DNA of 64,000 nucleotides from Echeneis naucrates. Taxonomy: Eukaryota > Chordata > Actinopteri > Carangiformes > Echeneidae. The translations under genes and the position numbers were made by a program. The stretch is from the NCBI RefSeq assembly GCF_900963305.1, contig NC_042524.1, positions 10,328,693-10,392,692 of the forward strand. The letters run 5' to 3'. The number at the start of each line of letters is the position of its first letter. Within the stretch, counting starts at the first letter, position 1. Positions 1 to 13,137 of the stretch are shown here, one piece after another. Below the pieces are notes generated by a model that was not told the origin of the DNA, ran no database searches, and saw only the letters and a program-made list of their open reading frames with translations.

Positions 1-2
1 AC

Positions 3-3000
3 CTGAAGTAATAGAGACAAACTGAAGAGTCGGACAGCTTCTGAGTTTTGGTCATCAGTTTGTCCAGCAGGCCATGAAGCTCCTCCTGTCTGTCCCCAAC
101 AGTCTTGCAGTAAACCTTAGACCGACACAGCTGGTTCCTGAGAAACACAATAAGCAAACAAGAAACACTCTGTCACTAAAAGTAAAAATCTGGAAATAGC
201 GAAAATCAAACCTAAAGACTAAGATGCTCTAATTGGTTTCTAAACGTGACAACAAAATATACAGCAAATTCATTTTAGGTTTTATTTGTTTGCAAAGACA
301 AGTGGGGACCGGACTCTGCAGGTATCACATAGGACATGGACACAGGATGTGTTCAGGTTTTCATTTTGGCAAGCGGCAGCTAAGAATAACTACAGTTGTT
401 CCCAACCACCGCAGCGGAAAGAGAAGTTGAACTGAGGTTTATTAAATGGCCAGGTGTGTGTTATTGCTTGATGAACACGTTTTGAATCACCTCAGTCTGC
501 AGCTGAAGTGCGTTACCTGAAAATGTCTGCAGCTCGGCGAAGGAAATCCTGCTCCTGCTGGTTGCTCTCGGAGCTCATTCCTCTGTCAATGATTCCGAGC
601 AGCGGCTCTACCAAACCCAACACAAGAGGACTGCCAGCCTGTCGGGCCACGAAGACCTCGATGAGGTCCAACACCTACAGCAGCCCAACATACAGGCCGA
701 GGGTCAGATATTTATTCATTTTGAGAGTGTTTGTGTGTTCCTTACAAGAGCACAGACTGACCTTGATCTTAAAGTCTCGCACCAGATTCTTCTCTTTCTG
801 TAGTTTGGTCTTCTCGTCCTTCTTGGCCTGGGTCTTTTTCTTCTGCTCTGAGAACAGCGCTGCCAAACTCTTATCCAGCTCCATCATGGCATCATCATCC
901 AGATCTTCATCACTGCTGCCATCCTGCTCAGTGGCCTGAACGTGCAAAAGAACACGTGGCTGTAACCAGGATGTCTAACACAATATTTGAGTGCATTTCT
1001 GCTGTAGACCAGGTTGTGGCCAGTCCACTGTTGTCTCCTCTACAAAAGCAACAAGGACATAACTAAGAGGACCAGCTCGATTGAGATTTCTTTGAGCTTA
1101 CGATTCACTGTACTGCCCCCATGTGGCCAGAAATATCGGTGACTGAAGATTTTAAGACGTCACAGCTGAACACTCACCAGAGCATTCTGCTGCTGCAACA
1201 CCTTCATCAGCTCCAAACGAAAATTTTGGTCCACCTCTCCTTCCATCTCCTCTGCTGCCTCCTCTTCCTCATCATCATCTTCCTCCATCGCTTCATCATT
1301 TTCATCCTTGTCAGAGTCATCCTCTTCGTCTGATGTGTCCTCCTGGCAGAGTCATGATCAAATGTGTTAGGACCTAACATCAGGTGTTACTTTTAAAACA
1401 CTAAGGGAGTCTAATCTGGAAAAATCTAACTTACAATGTGACACAAAATCTGATGAAAAAAAGTTGTGACTAAGACGAGAACTGACCTCCATTTCCTCAT
1501 CATCATCATCCTCTTCCTTTGATTTCTTCTTGTGGGCTGTGTTGGAGTTATCGTCAGTGACGAACAAGGCACTGTCTTCATCATTATTGTCTGAGTCCAG
1601 AACCTACAGAGGCCAAAAAACAAAACACACCATTGTTGCAGTTACTCACAGAGCAGCCATAGCAATCCACATGACTTTCAATAGGATCCCTTAAGGTCAT
1701 TGTAAATAACAACCAAAATTTAGCAGTAACACTTATAGCAGTTGCTAAGAATAAAATATTTTTATTTAGTAAAACAACTGTTACTTTAAAGAAAAAAAAT
1801 AAAATAAAATCAAAAAACAAGGGAGTTTCTAATGCCAGTCTAGTCAGCAGGATAACAGCCTTTTTATACAGAGGCCCTGGGCCTGACATGCACCACACTC
1901 TGCACACATGAAGCCATTACTGAGTACAACTGTTGCTCGACATGTCAGACAACTTCAGCTCTGTGTTGCTCTGCACTTGCCCCAGTTCAGATGTCAACAA
2001 AGGCACAAAAGGCTCCACTATAAATAAAGATTTTAACCATATAAATGCCAAAGCCTTGATATGTTTTTCCTCTGTGCCATAGAGCTCCACTTTTGCCCAG
2101 AATGACACCTTCCTGGAGCTCATTTTGAGTTAGTCCCACAGACACTGTCCTGCTACTGTAGATTAAACATTTGAGTAGAAAACGTGTATTAGAATCCAAC
2201 AAATTCTCAGTCATCTCTGAGAACTGAAGAAACCTCTTGGATGAAAGGAAATACAACCAGGTCCAGTTGCCCGAGATTACACTTTACGCATGTACCCCTC
2301 TCTGAGTACACTTGCCGTCCCGTTCCCAGTGGCATGTTGACAATTTATGCAGATTTGTAGAGTGGTAGTCACAGAGATTGAATCTAGTTTCTGTATACAC
2401 AAAGTCAACAAATCATAGCCAATTAAAATATATCAGTTATTGGTTATAACTTTTATCAGATGACTAAAACTCCATACTCATATCACACCAACTTAACCAT
2501 TTCTCTGACAGAGAGACGGCCTCCTTTGTCTGAGTAAAGTCACAGGACGTGACTGACCTGTCCTGACCTGTCCTGACCTGACCTGAAAACTGAAGCCGGT
2601 GGACTTTATGGCTGGTCAAGAATCTCGCGCCTCTTTGGCCAACTGATTTAAGTTAATCGCACCTACCTGTAAAAACAGCTTTTTAAACATCATTGAGAAA
2701 ATGGGAAAATTAGCTATTCTTGTCCAAATGATGATGAATGACCTTGTACAGGTTACTTACGTCTAAGATGGTATTGAGGGCTGTTGCAGTAACGTGGGGG
2801 CAGATGGATGAGAAGACGGTTTTGCAGACCTGCCTGATGTGTCGGCTTGGCTGTGACAGCAGGGACAACAAAATGTCCACCATCACCTCCACCCAGTCAG
2901 GTTCCTCCCCCAGATCTGTGGCTGGATCAGGGAAAACTCAGCTTAAAACAACACTAATGCAAATCTCTCTCCACTTAGCTGCATTGGAACAAGTTGTAAG

Positions 3001-6000
3001 TACAAATAACATATTGTTTAACAACTTATCTATTGTGTGAACAGCATTTGAAGCCTCACCTTCTTTCTTTTTCTTCTTCTTGGATTTCTTCTCCTCGGCC
3101 TTGTCCATACAGCTCTGCAGGTCTTTCATTAAGTCCAGCAGCTCCTCAGGTGCCTTTAGAGGAAATATAATTATGTGTATTCTGAGTCAAGAGGACTGAA
3201 AATGAAAACATAAAATTGAAGAACAAGCAAGCTGCAATGATCCAAACAGGTGAAGAGTACTCCTGCATCATCGCATTTAAATGTTCACCTTGAAAAGGTG
3301 CATGCCAACCAAAAGGAAGAGCTGCTGGAACGCGCCACTTTCTGCTGATTGGCCTTTCTTTGATTTCTTCTTCAGGTTTGCCACTGACTCCAGCATGCTG
3401 GTAGAGCAAATGTAGGAAGAAATATCAAGCAAATCCCTTCTTTGCTTGGTTGCAAACATTTAATCAATTGGCAGATTATAGACATCAAATTGAGCTACAT
3501 TAATGAAGTTGCTGTGGTGAGATGAGATTAATTGAATTGTCTTCAGTGGGGAAATTTGTCTTGTCAGGAACGATGCCTAAAAGAACTGAGGTGCATCATG
3601 CTATCTTGATTCTGCCCTGCTGTGGGATCAGAGAACATGTCACTCTGAGGAGATTTTCTTGTCCTACCTGTCCCAGGCCTGTCTCTGCTCAGGGCTGAAG
3701 GGCTGGCTGCTGTGGATGCTTTTTGGCTGGTTAAGTAGAACTTGGGCATACTGGACCAGATGGTAGATCCACATGGTGCCATCCGCTGTCACACCCAGTG
3801 TCCGCTTTTGGTTGGCCACCGCGCCCTCGGCTGAGTGCTCAGCAAGGGGCAGGTGGTGCATGGACATGAGGAGTCTGGATGGTGAAGACAGAGGAATTAA
3901 TAGAGGATGAACAGATTGAGCAACCTTGTAGTCCGTGGACAAAAGAGCGCTCTGCTCTGACTGTGACGTCACATTTAGCTGACTTAGCTTTTTCCAAAGA
4001 TATGAAAAGTCACTGGAACACTTTCTTTGTGCTGTGAACACAAACAGCCCAAACACAGGATTTTTTAAACTAGATTAAGTTTCTGTTATTTTATCTTAAA
4101 TTGAAAAGATTTCAAAATGACTGCACTGTTCAGGAAAGTGATACCACTGGACGATAGCAGGCATTTTCCCCGACCAATCAGCCTAAAACTGATGAATTGG
4201 GTGACAAATGTGACAGTTTCATCCTTGTTACAGGATGACAATCCTGCAACAACATGAAGAAGATGTTGTGCCAATGAAAAATGTTCTCTCTGTCTCCAGA
4301 CTGCTATGGGAGAGTCTCAGTTTTCTTAATCAATACAATCTTTTTCTGATGGTTGCCTTCATCTCAGAGATTTATTTTCTTAAATTTTAAGAGAAAATTT
4401 TCTAAAGGAAATTATTGTGTCTCACCCAAAGAAAGAACTGACAAGCACTCCTCTGGTTCTGTCATCCAGTGGGAAAGAAAGTTTTCCCTCCGTCTCTGTG
4501 ATGTTGGCTGAGGCCTTCTTGGCACTGAAGAAAGCGTGGAAAAAGACAAACCTGGAAAAGAGACAACGCAATGTCAAAGATGGCTTCAACTCCATCAAAC
4601 ACAAAGACCTTTGTATTACTATTGTAAGTAAGTCTCACCTGGCCAGATCCATGATGAGGTCCTCCTGCTTTTTTACATGGTGGTTGTCAACAATTGATGT
4701 GAGCCGAGCAACAATCCACTTCCTTAGGCGGAATATGGAGTTCTCCCTCCTGAGGAAGGAAAACCGGTCATTACAAGCTGCTACTATGCCTGTGACTTCC
4801 TGTTCAGGGTCTCCAGAGTAGGCAGGTAAAGAGCTGAGCCTCTGAGACAGATAAACATTTTACAGCAGACACAGGCACTCACTGCTTCTGTTCCCCTTGG
4901 TTGTCTTTCTGCTTGCGAGTGCTGAAGTCCAGCAGCTTGTCCAGCTGAGGCTGCAGGAACATGTTCTTCAGCCAGTCCACGTAGCTCTGCAGGACATCGG
5001 GCTGGAGGTGTTGCACTACTCTCCACACCGACGGCACCACGGGGTAACCCTGATTGGTCAGCGACGAGAAGCCCACCATCACTGCTAGCTGTCTGTCTGA
5101 GTCCTGACACCCTTGCAAGAAGTCCGACACGTAGACTTCCATCTCTGGAGCCAGTTTGAAGCGGTCTGGTTTCTGTGGGAAACCAGATAACTGAACTAAA
5201 AGTGTAAAAAAAAAATTGAAAAGCTACTGCTTATACTCCAGCAGACTGTCCCACTGACCTGAGCAGACACCACATGTTCACCATAGTGCATCATCACCTC
5301 TCCAGACAACACCTCCTTCAGCTGGGCTACAGACAGGTGAGGCAGGGAACTTCCCAGCAGACGGAAGCTCATGTAACTGGAAACAAAGAGGACAACACCA
5401 ATGAAACATGTTAGTGTTATTAACTGGAACTAGACCTGGACAAAAAGAAAAACTATGAAAGACTGGATGGAAAATAGCAGAAATTTCAGCTCTGAATATA
5501 AAATGTCTGAACTCCTTGTCATTTCAGCCTTTGAACAGCTGTTTTTCTGTGAAGACTCACTGAGTTGGTCCAGGCGGCTCCTTCAACATGCCCTCAACGA
5601 TGGCTTTTTTCCAGAAGAGCTGAAAGCTGTCTTCCTTCAGCGAGAGCTTCAGGAGGTCCAGGGCCACTGCAGGGAGGATGCGCTCCTTCTTCACTGAGCG
5701 GGCCGCAGTCTTTAACACATCTATCAACCTGCCACACAACAGCAAACATTGCATAGTTCTTAGACACAGCAGCCGTCCATTTCAGGTACTAATGAGCAGA
5801 TGTAAAAAGGGAAACTAGTGGGTACTTCTTATATAATATTCACCAAAATACTATAAAGAATGAGGAAAACTCAAATTGAGGGATATAAATATAGAAAACT
5901 AATGTCTGTGCTAACGTCTATGTGACAGAACAGAAGCCAAAGGAGGCCAATCGCAGTGCTCTTACTTTGGGATGTTGTCATTGTTGATGATGGTCGACGA

Positions 6001-8459
6001 GCCCAGCAGCTTCTTGAGTTTCTTGGGTTTGAGAGTTTGTGGGAATCGCTGCAGTGCTACTAGCAACAGCTGCAGCTGCTCAGGAGTACTGAAGGCTGAC
6101 GCCAGGTCAGTTTGCAGAGCGCCCAGCAGCACCTCTTCAAACACGTCCGCTGAGATCTGACAGCATATACAAACACATATGTAATTACACATGGCATGTA
6201 GGAAAAAAAGAGATGGATGCACGTGTGATGATTAAAGCCACATGGGTCTTGCATTATGGAATCACCTCATTGAGAATGTCCGTCATGGTTTTAGTCGGCA
6301 GGTCCTTCAGGTGTTGTCTGTGCTGGCTGAGGTTCTGGAGGACTTGCACACATCCCAACACCACCTGAGGTTCCTACAGACACACAAGAAAGAGGTAAGA
6401 CACCACAACACACACCAACCATAAATGTATGAGAAGGGTGTATACTGACCATTTACTTCCCCTATTACATGATGGAATATCATCTTTTGATTGCATATCC
6501 TGGCAATCAGTATTATGTATTATTCAGACCCGTGTTTTCCTGACAGTGACAATGTCTTCTATTAAGTCTATTAAATGAATATTTACTAGGCATACCTGCC
6601 AACCACGCCAGGAAAATTAGGACACAAGGTCTCCACAAGAGAGTGTATATGGGTTCAAACACACTCACCCTCCCTTCTCCGGCAAAGACAAAGAGTTCAA
6701 ACTTTTCTTTAAAAATGATGAATGAAGCTGACTACTCACTTTAGAGAGGCGGCTGGATTGATGAAGGGCGAGGACGCCAAACAAGTTTCCAAACATAGCA
6801 TTTCTGACAAGTTTCTGAAAAACACAAGAAGATTTTTAGAGCCCTAATTTTTATTCCTGAGGCCATTTCTCTGCTGACAGAGGAAAAACACCAAACCCTC
6901 ACCTTTTTCACTGTCTGCAAATTGTGCTTCTCTTTGATTCTGTCCAATATGCTCTGCAGAGAAATGTCCTCAAAGGCACTCAACACCTGAAACACAAAAG
7001 CATGTTAGGGTAAGACAACAGTTTTAATTATTTCCTGCTTGGTTCAAGTATCTTATAGTAGACACTGCCAAAAGTGATCACTGGTGGTTTGCTGGGCTTC
7101 CCCATGGCCAAAGCTCCAACCTAATTAGTTTCACAAACACTGGTCACCTCAGAAAACTTTTTTAAATGCCATATTTAATCTAAATTAAATCTAAATACAT
7201 GTGACATACGCTGTAACATGTACTAAAAGCAACTTAGTGAAATTTGAAAATGCATGACCATGCATCACCAACTTATTAAAAACAAAAAACCCTTTTCTGG
7301 CTCCAAAAATGAGAGCACCACCATCTAACATGATTTTAAAGACATTTGACAGTTATTAGAAATCCAATAATAAAACATCAGTTTTATTTGAAAGTCCCCT
7401 CAAAACTTATTTCAGGCTTTCTTTAGTCTGGCCTACATTTAGGATCTCTCAACGTGCCATGTCATTATGGAACGAAAGGGTGAGCTAGTTATCGCTGTCT
7501 CCTCTCACCTGTCCCAGTGCCAGGCTGAATCCAGGTCTTGCAGCCTCTCGTGTGTGTGCCAGACCATCGACCAGCCTTTTAAAGGTGTATTCCAACTCAT
7601 CCTCCTGTAACACACAGACAGAATCATGCCATGACTCACAGCAAGTTTATCATAATGTTAGAGACTGAACACATTTGGTTGAATAGAATTTTGAAGAGCC
7701 AACAGTCTTCATGGTTCACATGATTAATTCCTTCTAATAAGGTTGGATAATCGCCAATGTCCCCCAAAACCCAAAGCTGTCTCTATTTAGTGCTGGATAA
7801 TAAGATCAAATAACTCTCCATATATCTATCTTACTATATATCTGACAGTTTTTATTCCCTGAAGCACAGCATCATTGTGTTTCCTCTGTTAAAACCAGTT
7901 TTCTGTCATGGACAACTAGGAAAACATTAAATATTCACTCTCATGTGCCTGATGGAACAACTGTACTTTACATTTATGACAGCTGCATTTACTTGTTACT
8001 TTACATAAAAAAAAATGATAGAGAGCATCTGAACCAGCCCGTATATCCAAGTTCCCTAAAGAAAATAATTCAATAACAAACTTACACAAGGCTGACTCAC
8101 TGTGAATACTAAGAGCTCTTCTGACGAACTTCTACTGAAGGAAACGTTTCAGAGCAGTGATTGTACCTGTAGTCTATAATTTAAAGAAGTTTAGTATTTA
8201 AATCTGCATCTCCAGCTCCTGTCCCAGAGCCGGACATGTGCAGCTGGACCATGCTGAGGTTACACTCAGTCGTCCGCCTCACCTTGTTGCTGGTTTTCAG
8301 GTACTGGATCAGGTTTTCCACAGCCTTCAGCCGGACCTCCTGCTCGGGTTTGGCAATGTCCCAGAAGAAGTCCAGGAAGATCCGGTTCTGCTGCAGGACG
8401 CCAGCGGGCCGAACCGGCTCTGAGGATTTGGCCGACAGTTCCACCATCTCTACAGACAT
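3..8459 (-). CDS. mybbp1a: Myb-binding protein 1A (DNA polymerase V / Pol5-like nucleolar protein), 5' 20 coding exons, 3' end outside window
   Basis: MYBBP1A is a nucleolar protein of the Pol5 family that works in rRNA synthesis and ribosome biogenesis and binds transcription factors. The start is ATG at 8459 (MSVEMVELSAKSSEPV). Coding exons in order: 8283-8459, 7509-7604, 6903-6986, 6740-6814, 6266-6373, 5966-6156, 5561-5728, 5259-5376, 4883-5172, 4639-4749, 4426-4551, 3668-3874, 3289-3397, 3060-3153, 2761-2921, 1487-1603, 1178-1342, 762-935, 517-674, 3-137. They total 2864 nt (about 954 aa) in one open frame, against about 1,330 aa in human, so roughly the last quarter is missing. Seen: helical HEAT-like N-terminal part (LDFFWDIAKPEQEVRLKAVE), a lysine run near residue 641 (KKSKKKKKKE), and an Asp/Glu-rich block at about residues 706-820 followed by the family motif DEKTKLQKEKNLVRDFKIK. 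The last donor GT lies at the first two window bases. Confidence 0.95.
2206..2277. repeat. Dispersed fish repeat fragment in a mybbp1a intron
   Basis: This intronic stretch contains the phrase CTGAAGAAACCTCTTGGATG followed by AGGTCCAGTTGCCCGAGATT. I recognise it as close to a motif seen many times in teleost genomes (aagcctcttggatgagaggtgaaac...gtccagttgc). The class of the parent element is not known to me. A related start phrase, GATTCTCATTCATCCAGGTC, lies near 43,838 in the first slc47a gene. Confidence 0.4.
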
Positions 8460-8541
8460 CTCCTCCGAGCTGCGCCGCTAACTGTGCGGCTAACTGTGCA
8501 TGCTGCTGCGGCAGGAAAACGTGTCTCCCTGCGCACATACT

Positions 8542-8572
8542 GCTTCCGGTTCAACACCTCAGCCCCGCCCCC
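8542..8572. promoter_or_regulatory. mybbp1a proximal promoter: ETS-like site and GC box
   Basis: About 85-110 bp upstream of the mybbp1a ATG are a CCGGAAGC-type ETS site (GCTTCCGGT on plus, 8542-8550) and a GC box (CCCCGCCCCC, around 8563-8572). No TATA box is obvious. This arrangement fits a housekeeping promoter. The sites are pattern matches only. Confidence 0.4.
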
Positions 8573-8580
8573 TTTCTCCA

Positions 8581-9292
8581 AATACAACAAAAACTTTATT
8601 GAGAAAAACAAGTAACTGTTAAGTAACCCTTATGATAGTATATTTCATTACCAAATGTTAAGAGAGCAAAACTACAATAACTTAAATTCACCAAAAAAAA
8701 ATCACAAGCAGCCATTTTTTATAATTAAATAATATTTTGGAATAATCCAAAATTGAGTTGTCAAAGTTTTCTGGCTTCAGCTTCTAAACTGAATATATTC
8801 TGATTCCAATAGACTTCCATGGTAGCAAACTGAATGTCTTGGAGATGTTACATTGGCTTTACTTTGTGCAATTTAAGAGTAAAGCTACAAAGAAGCATCT
8901 TTCCTGACTGCCATGTTTTAAAGTGCTTGAAAAAAAAAAAAAAAAAAAAAAAAAATCAAACTGAATTTTTGTGAAATATCCGCTCTATTCGCATTTAAGA
9001 CATGAAAAAAGTATTTCAAGAATAATTTTGATCACTACTTTTTCCCCACCCAGAAAAAGGTTAAAAGAACACAAATTCAAATTACAAAATTATATTTGAG
9101 ATTTTAACTGCTGAGCACATATCATCTCCTAATTGACAAAAAAATTCCTCTAGCATGCGTGTAAATATACAAATATACACGATTATACATAAAACGTTTA
9201 AAGTGAGACTTTTGAGTGGATGGGGGCTTACACTTGCAGAAGGAACATATACCACAAAAAAGTAAGTAAGATAAACACCAGAAGTCAAAAAT
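8581..9292. other. Intergenic mybbp1a-tbl2 interval
   Basis: AT-rich sequence between the mybbp1a promoter and the tbl2 3' end. It holds a 26-base poly-A run at 8930-8955. I see no exon, RNA gene or recognisable transposon in it. The two genes are head (mybbp1a) to tail (tbl2) on the same strand. Confidence 0.6.
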
Positions 9293-9322
9293 TTTATTTT
9301 TCCATAAAAAGATAGATTTATT
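9293..9322 (-). terminator. Candidate tbl2 polyadenylation signals
   Basis: On the minus strand AATAAA occurs at 9293-9298 and at 9317-9322, about 130-155 nt after the tbl2 stop codon. Either could end a short 3' UTR. Confidence 0.45.
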
Positions 9323-9448
9323 AAAACCGCATGCCAATTCATTAACTCCCAACCAGATCATTTAGTGTGTGGGGGAGAGTTGAGGTTACAAAGAAAGAGC
9401 AGTCAGTCTGACATTTTCACAATTCAGGTGGGGTTTCTTAGAGATCCT

Positions 9449-12400
9449 TCAATTAGCAGGAGCAGCCAGCACAGTGTCCAGGGCACTCTGAGCTTCCTTT
9501 ATCTGCTGCTGTAATCTCTGCTTCATGGCTTCATTCTGGGCTTTCTTCAGCATGTCCTGCATGTCTTTGATCGCTGCCCTGTAGCCTGGGGCATTGTGAA
9601 ACACTCGGATGGCCTTGTTGCCACTGCACACCAAGAAGCGCCCAGTATTATCAAACCTAAGGTCAGTGATTTCCTCGTTGTGGACGCCATGCATTTCTTC
9701 TTCCAGCTCACCGCTGGCAGCATTGTACATAGCTATGTTAGAGCCCTCACTGATGGCCACCACCCGGCCGTCTGGAGACATGGCCACCAGGCTACCTTCA
9801 GAAGACGCACATGGGACAGTCCTCAGGAGGTAGGGATCCTGCTGCTTTTTGTACTCTACATTCGTGTTCCACAGCTTCCATGTGCCGTCCTTGGATACTG
9901 TGGCCATTCTGATCAAACGACAGCAAAGTAAAGAAGTTTAGACTGCAATTTTAATGCTGTCAGCTTGAGCCACTTCTGTGGCTGTGTACTGAAATCAGAA
10001 AAAAAAAAAAAAAAAATCTTAGTTACCTGTGAGAGTCATTGGAAAAGGCAAATGCATGAACTCCTGCAGAGTGGCCCTTCAGGTCAAACGCTCTTGTCAC
10101 CTCTTTAAACTCTCCTCCCTTCCCGAAGCAAACCTCCCACACTTTCACATCAGGAGTGAAGCCACATGATGCCACAAACCTGAGCAAAGACAAAGAGTCC
10201 ACACATTCATCTCTTTGTGTTGTAGTAACATTTTACCTTGAAATACTATTTGCTACAACATACTGTCTCATAAAACTGTGCAGCAGGTGTTCAGACCATC
10301 ATGTTGGGACTGATGAACCTGGGCTCAATTTCTTCCATAACACAGATTGAAAGATTTGTAAAAACTTTGCCTCCTGAGTTTACAACCTGATGTTCAATAT
10401 TTTAGTAATTATGGAAGTTTTCAAACTTATGGATCAAGTTCTCAAACCAGCTTCAAATCCTTCCTGCAGTTTATCAGCCCTAACCCAAAACAATGTAAAC
10501 ACACTAAACTCAAATAATCCTATTTCAACAGACATTTTAACAACTAGTATGAAATTTCCCCCTCATTCCATTTTTTGAGCACTAAACAGACAACTCATTT
10601 TGACAGGAGTATTCTGATTCACAGACAAGAAAACATAAAAATGTGAAGCTCATTATCTAGGTACTGTAAATCTGAGACAGACAATCTTTCAAATGGAAGG
10701 TGTGCAGTAAAGCGGAGGGGGTGGGACTGACCTGCCACATGGAGAGATAGCAGCATAAGAATTGGTCATCTGGTTAGTGTTGATAGAGGCCAGTACCTCT
10801 CCTTTCAAGTCCCAGATGTGGATGCTGGTGTCAGTGGAGGCACTCATGATGAACTTGCCTGCAGAGAGGAAGCTGAATTAGGACTACATGTAGACTGCTG
10901 ACAAAGCAGAAGACCAGAAAAATCTAATATCAGCTAAATTAATTTCCAAAGCACAAACTGATTTAAAGACATTTTCTCATTTAGCAGTAATTTTGCTCAT
11001 ATGAAATATCAAGATCTTGCTACTCATTGCTGAATGTTCACATACAAGAACAAAAGCTACAAGAACTGTACAGACAAAAAAAATTGGGCTTCCTCATTGC
11101 AACAGCCAGGTGATAGGAAAAAAAAAATATTATGTCGCAATGCATCCACATTCTTAATGACTCCATATTAGAAAAAAAAAAAAGTTGGTTTCTATAGTGA
11201 ACACTGAATATTTGTAATATTTTATATATTTGCTGTGAGTTAATGTGTACTGTATGTTCTTTAACACACAGTCCAAAATATTGTACATTTTTGCCAATAC
11301 CATATTACTAAAATGAGGTTGATCCTGTACCTGTCTCTGCAATTCCAATGTTAAGGATGGGGGCCTTGTGTTTCTGTGGGAAGTCCTCAGCAGCAGCTTT
11401 GAAGGTTGAACTGCCATCATCCTTCTTGGTCATTTTAAAGACACGGATGGAATCTCCATTGGCCAACCAGGTGATAAACGCCCTGAAGTGAAAAGATGAC
11501 AGTCAGGATAGAAAATGATTACATTCTCACAAACCTGTATCTAAACGTTACCTCCAGAAGAGATCAAGTGTGTTTGAAAGACGAAGGCAGAGCTTCGGCT
11601 GTGAGTTAATGAGTTAAAGACCTGGAGTCCGGGCTGAAGCGCACCAGTGTGGCATGATCCAGTTCCACATTGGCTCTCATATACTTGTGCTCCCGATCCA
11701 GGAAGTCTTTGGTGCTCCAGATCCGAATAGTACGGTCATCAGCGCAGGATGCCAGGTACTTCCCATTACTGCTGAAATCAAGGCACGTGATATTCCCACT
11801 ATGGCCCTGTGACAAATACATACACGCTCAGAGAATAGCCTGTGAGACAAAACTTAAAGTAAAACATGATTTGTTCTTTTCTAAGATCCAAATCTTGAAA
11901 TTTAGTTCACAACTACACCCAGTATTTTAATATATTTTTTACATTTACTTTTGATAGATGAAAGTGGAATAAATAGAAATTAGACCTTTCTGGATTTCTG
12001 AGATATTGACAGCTATGTCTCCCGACAAATAACAGCTCCATTGGCACTGAGAGGCCATTTCAGTATGTTTTACAGTGACAGTGTTTTTTCCAGTTTACCT
12101 TCAGTGAGGATGCCAGCAGCTGATGGCTGAAATTGTTCTGTGAAGCTTTATCCCTCCGGCCACGCTGCTTCTCCTGCTTCTGTTTCTGTTTCTTGGATGC
12201 GCCCTTGACGACAGGGCCCTCGGCTGAGAGACAAACAGAGAGATTGCAAAGATTGCGTTTTCATTCATGGTACTAAAATCATTCAATAATGAGATATGCT
12301 TTTTTTTTTTTTTTTTTTTTTAGCCCAGAGGAGTGATGTTTCACAAAAAAAACTAATGGCATTTTCTGTTGCTCTGCCAAACTACTGCTCATTTGTTATT

Positions 12401-13017
12401 TTACTGTTAAAGAAAGATAGCACAAGATGCCCTTTAAAAACTTGAACTAACTTCCTTCAAATTATCAAATTTATACCAAATATTGTATATATACTCATTA
12501 TTTTCCTCCTTTTGCCGTATTTGACGTTCCCCTTCTTGTTCCTTGATGTCTTTGTATTTATTCATTTGCAGTTTTTACTAAATATATAAATTAGAGTCAA
12601 TGACTGGACATAAGTCGGTCTGTTTCGTCAGTGTGGCTTCACTTGATTGGTCGGTGACAGCCGATCAAAAGTTGCTTCAGTTTATCATTAATCCGTTTGT
12701 GTGACCGATAAAGAAATAGCACAGACATAGATACAGATACAGGTACAGCACCACCATCTGTCCACCCTTCCTGAGAATGACTGCAGCCAAAGAAACGCGC
12801 CTGACAGTCGGACAGAGATGGTGAACAAGTCGGTGACTCACCGCCTCAGGAACTAGCTACAGTTAGGCTAACTGGTCAGACGGCTATTACCGACAAGCTC
12901 CGCCGCATGCTGCGTTTCATCCTTTATCTCCTCCTTCCGTCTGCCCACCGCCAATGCGACCAGAAGAACCAGTGCGCCCAGGATCACAGTCAGGACGGCC
13001 AGAGCAGATACGTCCAT
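9449..13017 (-). CDS. tbl2: Transducin beta-like protein 2, ER membrane-anchored WD40 protein
   Basis: TBL2 is an ER membrane WD-repeat protein reported in mammals to bind the stress kinase PERK. Seven exons: 12891-13017, 12099-12223, 11622-11806, 11331-11482, 10732-10858, 10027-10179, 9449-9908. They give 442 aa against about 447 in human, with the same exon count. Residues 4-25 form a hydrophobic anchor (LAVLTVILGALVLLVALAVG). A basic Lys/Gln/Arg linker follows (KKQKQKQEKQRGRR). WD40 blades then begin at GHSGNITCLDFSSNGKYLAS and continue through HSAGVHAFAFSNDSHR and SKDGTWKLWNTNVEYKKQQD, with a helical end (MKQRLQQQIKEAQSALDTVL). The donor after exon 3 is unusually weak (CCAG|GTCTTT), but it joins perfectly in frame to RAFITWLANGDS. 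Confidence 0.96.
12300..12321. repeat. Poly-T run (22 T) in tbl2 intron 1
   Basis: An uninterrupted run of 22 T lies next to the tbl2 exon 2 side of intron 1. On the minus (coding) strand it is a poly-A run. I see no SINE body attached to it. Confidence 0.7.
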
Positions 13018-13100
13018 ATCTAGATGTTTCTGCCACGTCCGTCGCTCCGCTAGCAGTCTCTACTCCGCACTGGCGCTCACCCCTCAGTAAGGACGGTCGC

Positions 13101-13137
13101 GATTGGCTGTCCTTAAAGTCGCTAGAAGTTGACGTCA
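13101..13137 (-). promoter_or_regulatory. tbl2 promoter: CCAAT box plus perfect CRE palindrome
   Basis: The region upstream of the tbl2 ATG carries AGCCAATC on the minus strand (13101-13108, NF-Y type) and, 21 bp further upstream, the perfect palindrome TGACGTCA (13130-13137, CREB/ATF type). Surrounding sequence is GC-rich. A CCAAT box beside a CRE is a common layout for CREB/ATF-responsive genes. Regulation by ATF factors is inferred from the motifs only. Confidence 0.5.

Noticed and set aside
2547-2585. CCTGTCCTGA short tandem repeat in a mybbp1a intron
   Set aside because: Only about two and a half units; nothing else supports a function.
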